From Chalara sp. BL73 (taxonomy: Eukaryota; Ascomycota; Leotiomycetes; Helotiales), in assembly GCA_918026815.1 (NCBI GenBank), contig CAKJVC010000087.1, forward strand, positions 157,398 to 221,397: 64,000 nt of DNA, read 5' to 3'. Below, in pieces: positions 55,454 to 64,000 of the stretch; position 1 is the first letter of the stretch, and each line of letters begins with the position of its first letter. The notes beneath the pieces are model-generated. The model was not told where the DNA came from and ran no database searches. It saw nothing but the letters and a program-made list of their open reading frames with translations. The position numbers were made by a program, and so were the translations under genes.

Positions 55454-57873
55454 ATGGCACTTCATGACCGCTCATGGATATGGCATCCGGATTCTGACAA
55501 AGAAGAGCCCAGCGAAGAATCTGCTGGAGGATTTGTTCATTTTCGGAAGGAAGTAAACATCACAGATATTCCGTCAGGTGCTGTTATTATATCCGTCACG
55601 GCAGATACTAGATATAAACTCTACATTAACTCAAAACTGGTACATTATGGCCCCGTCAAAGGAGACTCTCAAATGTGGTTTTACGATGAACTGGATATCC
55701 AACCTTACCTCCACTTAGGCACAAATCTATTCGCGATCCGTGTTTTACGCCTGTATTCGAAGACGCGGTTTGGTACCAGTTTTCCACGAATGTCTCTAGG
55801 AGGCCTTCGCATTAAGTATATAGGAGACCATCGAATAAACTTTAGCGTTGAGTCTGATGAGACTTGGCAGACAGCAGTCGATGTGTCGAGTTCCTTGCCT
55901 GTTCATAAAGATGACATGTTCCTACACATCTTCGAGTCGGTCGATAGGAGGAGGGATACTGAACTGAAATGGGTACCTGCGACACAGCATAAGATTTTTA
56001 CTGCTTTTGGACTTGCGTCGCCATGGCGTCTGTCACCCCGTATGATACCATTCTCTCGTCTTCGCCTGGCGGAATTTCAGGCGATACACAATCTTGAAAG
56101 CCCCTTGGTTGGGATGCTTGGGAATCGACGTTACTCGGAGATTCACATATGTTTACCAGCTGGGCACATACACCATGTTGAAGTTGAGGCGAGCCACCAC
56201 CTAACCGCATTTCTCATTTTTCGGTTCTTGAAGCCGCAATGCTCTGGCAGTGAGCTGAAGGTGACGTACTCCGAATGCTACGAAGATCCACCTAAAACAG
56301 TACAATTTCGCCTTAAGGCCAATCGCCGAGATACGAGCAAAAAGCTTTTTGGCCCTCAAGACTCTTTCATATTCAACGGAGACAAAGACACTGCAAAAGA
56401 GCCAGTTTATCATATCGAAGGCGAGGACGTAGAGGAGTTTGCGCCTTTCCATTTTCGTACCTTCAGGTTTATTGTATTGGATATAAAAGTGGCAGAAGAG
56501 GCTGACTTGGTGTTTCTTGAGACGAAAATCACGCGTACGAACTATCCTCTTGAAATTCGTGCCCATTTTAAAATCAAAGATGAAGACAAATCATTTCCTT
56601 CGCAGCAGCTATGGGATACGAGCGTCTTGACGCTGGAAAATTGCATGCATGATTGCTACGAAGATTGCCCCTTCTACGAACAACTCCAATATGCAATGGA
56701 TACTCGCAGTTCAATTCTGTTCACATACTATATATCCGGCGATGATCGTCTTGCCCGACAAGCAATCAGACAAATTGGTAATTCATTTCAGCCTGCACTA
56801 GGCCTTACCGCAAGTCGATCCCCTGCGAGCATCTCCAGATCATTCCCCATTTCTCGTTATTTTGGGTGTGCATGCTGGTAGATCATTTTCAGCACTATGG
56901 TGATGCTGAGTTTATATTAGAGTTTTTGCCTATCTGCGATGCGGTCCTGGAATCTTTCAAACGTCGCTTGGACCCTGAACTCGGCCTTGTGAGATGCTAC
57001 GAATCGGAAGATTTTGGGATTTCGTTGACTGGGCGGAAGCGTGGAAACCAAGAGGTATTCCATCGGCAGGACGGAGGACAAGATTCCAGACATTCTCGAG
57101 TTCGTTATATACCTATACTTTGCAGCTACTCAGTTCTGTACTAGAAATGAATGGAAGAGGCGAACTTTGCACAGTACAAGACTCGTTCTATTGAACTCAT
57201 CAAGTCAATAAAGACGCATTGCTATGACGGCGAATTTTTCACGGATGGATTGGCTGGCAAAGTGGATCCAAAATTGGACTACAGTCAACACAACCAAATT
57301 TGGGCCATTCTTTGTGGTGCCATAACTGGCGAAGACGCGACTAAGTTACTAAGAACATCCCTATCAATGCCAAATTTTACAACCGCATCTATTGCAATGG
57401 CTTTCTATACACTGAGAGCTCTATCTCTGGTCGGAGGGGATATTTACAATACGCATTTCTACGAATTCTGGAAGCCATGGCTAGAGCAGCTAGAGCAGAA
57501 TGTAACAACTTGGGTAGAAGATAACGTATCTCAACGGTCAGACTGTCATGCTTGGGGAAGCGCACCAATATATGAGTTCCTGGCTGAAGTCGTGGGCGTC
57601 AAGCCATTATTGCCAGGATGGGGATCAATTGCTTTTATGCCTCGAATGAAACTTTTTGCAAATTTAGACGCAAAGGTTCCGATTGTCGTGAAGGGTAAGG
57701 ACTTGGGGATTGCGCATGTCCAGTGGTCAACTCAGGAGGGAGGTAAACAAACTTTGTCATTCGACTTGAAGACAATATCTGGTGACCCGATAGATGTACC
57801 GGTGGTTCTTTCGTATGGCGGACAACGGGAGTCTTTGAGAAGCTCGTTTGTGAAGGAGATATTGATTATATAG
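55454..57873 (+). pseudogene. Second GH78-type gene, frame-shifted copy B
   Basis: Near-identical to 45978-48401 but broken. Near residue 13 PDWKEEP is replaced by PDSDKEEP through a local three-base gain. One C is lost near 56101 and two A near 56146, which garbles about 15 residues before the frame returns. One C is lost at 56820-56823, after which the frame terminates at 56881. One T is lost near 57013 and two bases near 57166; the last part (57151-57873) is again in frame. As written no full-length enzyme can be made. Either decay or sequence error explains it. Confidence 0.9.
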
Positions 57874-58355
57874 ACAAACTATTCATTCTCGGCATTTATT
57901 TGTATCTTATGCCACTTGAGTTGAATTGCCTCTACTCGAAGGTTGATCTCTGTAGATTTCTCTAGCAACTTGTTCTTCTCAACCCTTTAGCCTATGGCTA
58001 AGTCTCTACAATAACCATAATCCTGCGCCTACCTCATTGGAAGCGTATAGCTCATCAGTATATTCTTTTGCAAGCCATTGGCGGCGTAGAAGCATGGTCT
58101 CGCATAATAAACAGGGAGATTATGTATGAAGCTATTGGTATTAATAATATCAGGAGCCTTGGCTTCCCAACCTCGGATTTTAACATAGAGAGGCGGGGAG
58201 TCGCAGATCTCTTTATTCAAGGCCGCCACCTGACTTGCTCGGTTTAATAGGGGCACTTATACTTGGCGCCAAGCCTCAAGTAAAGCGGAGCATTTGGACT
58301 TTTTATTGCCGGAACTCCCCATGGATCTAGGTACCTACAACCAGAATACAATGTC
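57874..58355. other. Spacer upstream of Zn2Cys6 copy B
   Basis: Copy of 48402-48883 with one C lost and one T gained in short runs. No other gene is recognised. Confidence 0.55.
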
Positions 58356-60542
58356 ATGATGTCCTCCACTCCGCGAAGTTTACATCAAGGACCAGATCTC
58401 AACACGATCAATTCCGAGGTAGAGTCTCCCGTACAAAGCACTAGCAAGAAGAGACCACGGCAATCATCACGAATATGCTACCCCGCAAGCGAGCTCTCAC
58501 GGCATGTGAGGTCTGTCGGAAGAGAAAAGCAAAATGCGACAATCTGCGGCCAGAGTGCGGAGCTTGCCAGAGGAACGGTGCACAGTGCGTTTACCTGGCC
58601 ACTGCCTCTGACCACTCCACGTAAGAAATCCCCGCCTCCCGTGGAAATCTTCCATTTGCAATTGGCTTACAGCATGACGTCTATGAAGCTACGACCAGGC
58701 TAGTTTGGAAATATTGGAAAGAATAAACTTCGTAGCAGACCTGCTACAGAAGCAACAGGATCGAGGAAACTTTAACGAGTCGCCTTACCTTCAGACGGCG
58801 CAATATACCTCCTCAACCACCGAGCATCCGTCTCCATGCCATGATGCCCTCGACGAAGCCGCAATCCTCTCTGAGTCTCTCGAATTCGCCGAGAATCACT
58901 CCGGCACTTGTGAAGATATCCTTGAGTGGCCAATATTTGATGGTAAATACCATCGCAAAGATACTGAGAGTCTCATTTTTAGCCCTGACCATGGACAAAG
59001 CTTGCAACTCAGTGTCGCCGAGACTCAGCAGACGAATCATTTGAAAATTAAAGGTCCGATTCGCAAATCGATGCCTACACGAGGAATCCAAGATACGGAT
59101 GCTCTTGCTCTCGTCGAAAGATTTTTAGCAAACGTGCATATCAAAAACCCAATCCTTGATCCCGAAGAATTAAGGTCATGGTCAAAAGATGTTATGGAGA
59201 ACGGATTTTCATGGAGTGGATCCTCATGTCTCGTGGTACGTTTACTCTAGCAGACTATCTATTCACCTATCCAACCATTCAAAGCTTTTAGCATGTGCTT
59301 TGGCATCTTTGTCACGCCCCTTTACAGAAGCGTTCGTCACATCGGAAATTTCAAACCATACCGATAGTGTTAGCGATGCCTATGAATACTCTACTGCCGA
59401 GAGTTATTATCATTCTGCCCAAAAGCGTCTCGGCTTGTTAGACGCGTCTATCCTCACAACGCAATGCTATTTCTTTTGCGGCGTTTATGAGATGTACTCT
59501 TTGCGTCCGGTCAAGGCGTGGGCATCATTTAATCGTGCATGCATCACACTACAAATCTACCTTCGAGCTAAGCCAGACAAAGAAGATCCTGAATTACAGA
59601 AAGCAGAGTGCCGTATCTATTGGTCTTGTTTAAAATCGGAATGGTAAGCTGGAATTCGAATGTACTTGTGGGAAGTGGCTTGTATTTACCCATGCTTTAG
59701 TGAAATGCGCTCTGAGATCCGCCTCCCATCCTCGGGTCTCAGTAAGGTCAACTACCCTAATGTGTTCCCAACTCCGCCATGTGGAAGCCCAGCTCCTCGC
59801 CGCGGGACCCTTTTGCAGAGGGGGCAAATATTAGCTCACAATTGTCGCCCTCCACACTCAACCCTGAGCTGGAGCAAAGTTGGGGCTATTATTTGGCAGA
59901 TATCGCAGTTCGCCGTATCGGTAATAGAGTAATCAATTCATTCTATAACGACAATGAGAACCTATGGCTATCCACCCCAGTTGAGCGCCTAATCCGCATT
60001 GCTGAAGAGCTGAATTCCCAGCTCACACAATGGTAAAGATACTCCAACTTCGCTGCGTCTCCCTCGTAATATTGATAATAACAGGCATGTCCATCTTCCT
60101 CAGCTACTAGCAAACCTTGGTCACTCATATAACTCTAACGGGGCTGAAGAACTCAGAAGTCTATTGCATGTTCGGCTCTTAGATTTCCGCGAAAAGATCC
60201 ACCGACCATTTATTTTTCTCGCCATTCAGCATCCGGCTGCAAGCCCAATCCAGGCGGTCATCGAACCGTATGTTACGCGCTGTTTGGATGCATGTAGAGA
60301 AAGCATTAAAAGGTTGTTATCGACACCGGCACCACGGCACCTGGTACCAGAACCGCAAGATCTTTATTGATTGTCTGTTGATTCTCGCTGCCGCAAAGAG
60401 CCGGCGCGTGAAGGTTCCGCAGAACTGGCGCTTGGGTGTGGAGACGTGTATTTCCGGGCTGAGGTTTTGGGAGAGGGAAGCACCGGATCTAGGGAAAGCC
60501 AGACTCATTTTACAAAGTATACTTGCAGATCTCGACATGTAG
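58356..60542 (+). pseudogene. Zn2Cys6 transcription factor, frame-shifted copy B
   Basis: Copy of the regulator with three frame-breaking losses: one C at about 58481 just before the Zn cluster, one C near 59794, and two bases (GT) near 60294. The first shift means that the Zn-cluster Cys residues are not translated in the starting frame. Near 60477 this copy has an extra G relative to copy A. From there the frame runs REAPDLGKARLILQSILADL to a stop at 60540-60542, probably the original C-terminus of the family member. Confidence 0.88.
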
Positions 60543-61222
60543 AATAGTTATACGTATTAATCTAGCGAAGCTGCTCTTAACATAGCGACACAAGCATATA
60601 ATAGAGTATAAAAGGGTCAAATCTTAAACTTAATCATATTTATGAACTGCGTCCTAGTACTAGAACTCTCAGAATAGCAGCCTGCTCATGCGAAGTAGCT
60701 TATGATTACTGAGCCGATGTGCCTATGCCATTGTGAATTAATGAAGAAATGACCACATGAGCCTCGTGAATAATACTTAACAAACATTTCTTTCTAATAA
60801 GACTTAGCCATTTAACCTTTATATGGCCATCTCAGACTTCAATATGACAAGGAAGCCTCCTCGCACAAAAGCTGTCAAGGCGATGAAATTTCCAAATCAA
60901 TAGAACCACTCGCGGAGCCGTGATCGAGATAAGCCCAACGCCATCCACGCCGCACATGACGTGACCTCTTCAACAGATCCTTCTGCATCTTCCTGCGATT
61001 CACTCTTCGCCTCTCAACCTCTCAAGATTTGCTCAACCAAATAAAGGTATGAAAAACCCGCTCTTCAGCGTTGCCTCTGCCGCGGGTAGAAAGCGACCCT
61101 CGCGTCCTAGCCTCAATTCGGAACCGGGCCCATAAAAAACTTGACATCTGTCCACATCGCTTCGGCGTTGACAACGTGTCTTTCATAGCACGTCCTAACA
61201 AGCATATCCGGCAAATCATGAA
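60543..61222. other. Spacer between regulator and tRNA (copy B)
   Basis: Copy of 51074-51754 with one A lost and two substitutions. No gene is recognised. Confidence 0.6.
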
Positions 61223-61304
61223 GCTCCTTTAGCTCAGTGGTAGAGCGGAAGATTGCAGCAACGCATTCTATCTTCAGGTCACTTGTTCGAACCAGGTAGG
61301 AGCT
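61223..61304 (+). pseudogene. tRNA-Cys(GCA) copy B with acceptor-stem deletion
   Basis: Identical to 51755-51837 except that one G of the 3' acceptor strand is missing (AGGAGC instead of AGGGAGC). A seven-pair acceptor stem can no longer form in register, so this copy should be non-functional as written. Confidence 0.85.
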
Positions 61305-61901
61305 GAAGACCTCTATTTTTGCCACTTTCTCTGCGCTTCCTGGCTGGATAAACCCTTTTGTCTGGGTGGATATTGCTGTTTTTGATTGATTTTGAGGGCT
61401 ATTTTGCTTGGCGGCGATGGTGCGGGGTTTAGCGAAACGGTCACCAACCAACAGAGCTGCGCGCTAGCGCTCAAATTAAGAGAAACAGCGCTGGCGAGGA
61501 TCTTTTGTGCAATGCGAACCATTAAATAACTAAAAGTGCCAAATATTTTGCTATCTACAAAGCGGGGTAGAGGAGATGGCACTAACCAGCCGGGAAGCTT
61601 AGAAGCAAGACATTAGAATAATATTGGCGTAGTCTACATGTGATTTTATTTCCTATTTCCTCTATGATCATCTAATGATCAGACCCAGCGGCTATGGTAC
61701 ATGCCCGTAATGTGTATACCCTCTATGCACAACCTCCCATGTCAATATCCCGTATCCCATAATCACCACCTATAGGCCACCTTAACGCCTGATATCTTGA
61801 AAACGCCGCATTATGAAAACATTATAGCCCAGCACACTGCTCTTGTCATGTAGTATAGCATTTCCGTCTACGAAAACTCCTAAAATCCATTGACCACCAC
61901 A
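61305..61901. other. Spacer 3' of tRNA and remodeller (copy B)
   Basis: Copy of 51838-52435 with small indels near its left end. No gene is recognised. Confidence 0.6.
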
Positions 61902-64000
61902 TCATCTAAGCCTCTTGCTCGAACGAGTACCTGAACTGCTGGATAGGGTAATTTTACGCTTTCGTCGTGGGCGAAGTTGGTATTCATCGTCCTCAATAAC
62001 AATTGGTGTGTTGACTCCAGGTGTCTCGATGGTAGTTGCATCTGTCAAGCTACCTGCATCATCAATCCGCGAATCGTGACCGAGTATTTCCTCCAGAACT
62101 GTATCGCACAGCTGTTTGTTGCCGGGATTCTCCTCAAAGTTATCGTTGCATGCGGGGCAAACTACATAGAAAGCCTGAGGAATCTCTCCATATTGCAAAA
62201 GTTCGTATTCAGGCAAGTTATTGCCGATCAATGTTGTCTTGTCGAAGTTCAGGCAATCCTCACAATAAGCCCGCTCGCACCATCGGCAACGATACAACAT
62301 CCCGCCAGCGTCCGTAGTCTTCTGCTGGCAATCGACGCATTGATGTTGAGGGCAGTTGAACTGGAACGATCTGGCCTTTGCCTGCCAGTCAGATTCGAGA
62401 CACCCGTAATGGTATGCTCGCGGACAGATCTGACAGCAATGGAGCTCGCCGCCATCAATGCAGATCTGGCAGTGAGATTGAGGCTCAATTGGTGCTCTTT
62501 TCACACGCTTAATATCAGCAAGACGCGGATCCTTCCCAGCAAATGTCGGAACAGCCTCCCATTCTCCACAATTCATACTCCTTGGAAATTGCAAACCCAT
62601 CTACCATGACGGTAGTATTCTTACCTTCTCGTCGCGCAGCTCTGTCGTAAATCTCGTTGGCGATCTCCTTATTGGTTTTGGCCTTCGAGCTCTTGGCGAG
62701 AATTTTGCCATTAAATACAGAAGCTTCAACACGCTCCATCTCTGACAACCACCTCTTCTCGGCTTCTTCATCCACATTCGCGTCAGCAACGGCATCTTTT
62801 TGACATTGACATCAACTGGCTGGTCCTTGCACTTCTCAACAGTTGTTTTCCAGTCCCAGCTAAGCATATCAGAGATATCCACTTCTGGTCGCGAGATTGC
62901 GGATGCACCACGACGCACGAGAGTCATTAATTGACTAGTTGAGAGCTGTGGCATATCATCATCGCCAGCAGCTGGCCTGCCTTTCTTGTTATTCTTCGCT
63001 GAGCCAAACTTGGTATGTATATCCTCCATTGCCTCGGTGACTTTGGCTGACAGGTACAATTTCTTCTGTATACGACCCATCATCTGTTCTTCTACAGTTC
63101 CAGCAGACACGAGCTTGTAAATAGTGACTGGGTTCTTCTGGCCGATGCGATGCGCTCGCTTCAGCTTGTAGTGTGATCTGAGGATTCCAGTCCTGGTCAA
63201 GAAGGACGACATCTGATGCAGTCGCAAGATTAATTCCGAGTCCTCCCGCACGAGTTGATATTAACATTACGCGGTAGTCGCTGTCAAGTTCGTTGAACAT
63301 CCGAATCCCTAAGTTTCGTCGTGCTCTCGCGGTGCCGCCGTCAATTCGAACAAATCTAAAGGATCCATCGGGTCCTCCTCCACCACCTCTCAAATAGAGT
63401 AATTCTTCAACAAGGTCCAGCATTTTCGTAAAACCAGAGAAAATGAGTATCTTCTTCTTTTGCTTCAGCACAAGTTCATTAACGAGTTTCTCTAAGACAA
63501 TGAACTTTCCAGAAGTCTGAATAACATGTTCGCCCGTGAAGTAAGGTGATGGTTCGGCGTTAGTGATCTGATACGGGTGATTGCAGACCTTTCGAAGTTG
63601 CATAAGTAAATTCATCAGCTTCTGCCAATCGGACTTCCTTGTGACTTCTTCATCACCATTTCCTTTCTCACGTTCAAAGGTTTGTTTGAGAATCTCCTTC
63701 GTTTCCGTCCATTTGTCACTTCCCACCATGTCTGGATTCTCGAGAATTTCAAGTGCCTCTGCTTCGAGTTTCATCAAATTATCTTCCTTGGCAGCACTTG
63801 TTTTGGATGATTGCATTACTTGCTCTTCCTTACCCTTTACGCCTTTGAATAGCTCGTCTAGGAGTCCCTGGTCTGCCTTAGTGATCATCCGTGTGTACCA
63901 GAATCTCTGCATGGGAGATAGTGGTACAAACAATAGAACCTCAGTCTTTGGTGGAAGATTGAGCTCCACACCTGGAGAAGACTTCATACGTCGTAACATG
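61902..64000 (-). pseudogene. SNF2-family remodeller with PHD fingers, frame-shifted, runs off window (copy B)
   Basis: Same 3' region as 52436-54192 but continuing upstream past 63653 into the rest of the ATPase (MLRRMKSSPGVELNLPPK, then LLFVPLSPMQRFWYTRMI), so this is the copy attached to the gene's 5' part. Three indels break the frame relative to copy A: two bases lost near 63156, which destroys the RAHRIGQ motif VI; one T lost near 62799; two bases lost near 62579. Here the helicase segment reads QLRKVCNHPYQ, closer to the usual SNF2 sequence than copy A's QLREVCNHPYQ. A conserved remodeller broken three times in its only complete copy suggests sequence error rather than true loss. The start lies beyond the window. 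Confidence 0.85.

Larger units (their letters stand above)
54193..63653. repeat. Tandem duplication, copy B (9461 bp)
   Basis: Second copy of the 9.5-kb unit, directly adjoining copy A. It ends at 63653, where the sequence continues into the remodeller's upstream coding region. Compared with copy A it is 15 bases shorter net, with about 17 small indel sites and only some seven substitution sites. Most indels are losses of 1-2 bases in C, T or CT runs. The first 1.3 kb is identical to copy A. Confidence 0.97.

Noticed and set aside
44717..63653. Transposable element as the cause of the duplication
   Set aside because: No terminal repeats, target-site duplications or transposase-like frames occur at either breakpoint, and both breaks lie inside genes.

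Overview
The window reads as chromosomal DNA of a filamentous ascomycete (Pezizomycotina). Most genes are split by short introns (about 48-215 bp) with GTANGT-type donors. The gene set is typical of such fungi: a P450 reductase, a Tao3/PAG1-type morphogenesis scaffold, a Zn2Cys6 regulator, GPI-anchored and aspartic-protease-like surface proteins, and GH78 rhamnosidases. A Leotiomycete is my best guess, but it is an inference from general resemblance only. Splice sites below were chosen by hand so that donor, acceptor, phase and family similarity all agree.

Layout. 1.4-13.1 kb: NADPH-cytochrome P450 reductase (minus), then a 2527-residue Tao3/PAG1/Mor2-like cell morphogenesis protein (plus). 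14-20.7 kb: a BTB/POZ-like protein (plus), a DUF4291 protein (minus) and an F-box/WD40/ubiquitin-interacting-motif protein resembling Ufo1 (minus). 21.3-29.8 kb: a repeat-built, probably GPI-anchored cell-wall protein (minus), 3.5 kb of non-coding DNA with microsatellites and TACTGTACAGTA-type palindromes, and a membrane-anchored A1 aspartic-protease homologue whose first catalytic Asp is missing. 30-39 kb: a possible F-box-family remnant, a fungal Hsp70-like ATPase head-to-head with a coiled-coil orphan, and a CRIB plus Ras-association protein whose 5' end is lost near an AT-rich patch.

39.9-54.2 kb is a likely rhamnoside-use cluster: an MFS sugar transporter divergent from a GH78 alpha-L-rhamnosidase, then a second GH78-type enzyme and a Zn2Cys6 regulator. 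A tRNA-Cys gene and the 3' part of a SNF2/PHD remodeller follow. Neither GH78 protein has a signal peptide, so I infer uptake of rhamnosides followed by hydrolysis inside the cell. The shared promoter carries paired GCGGGG sites of the CreA/Cre1 type.

The most striking structure is a direct tandem duplication: 44717-54192 (9476 bp) is repeated as 54193-63653 (9461 bp). It begins inside the first GH78 gene and ends inside the remodeller gene. The two copies differ mainly by 1-2 base indels in short runs. In copy B these break the second GH78 gene, the Zn2Cys6 gene, the tRNA acceptor stem and the remodeller. Copy A keeps all of these open except the last residues of the regulator. The arrangement is exactly what two overlapping contigs joined end to end would give, so an assembly artefact must be excluded before any biological reading such as recent tandem duplication followed by decay.
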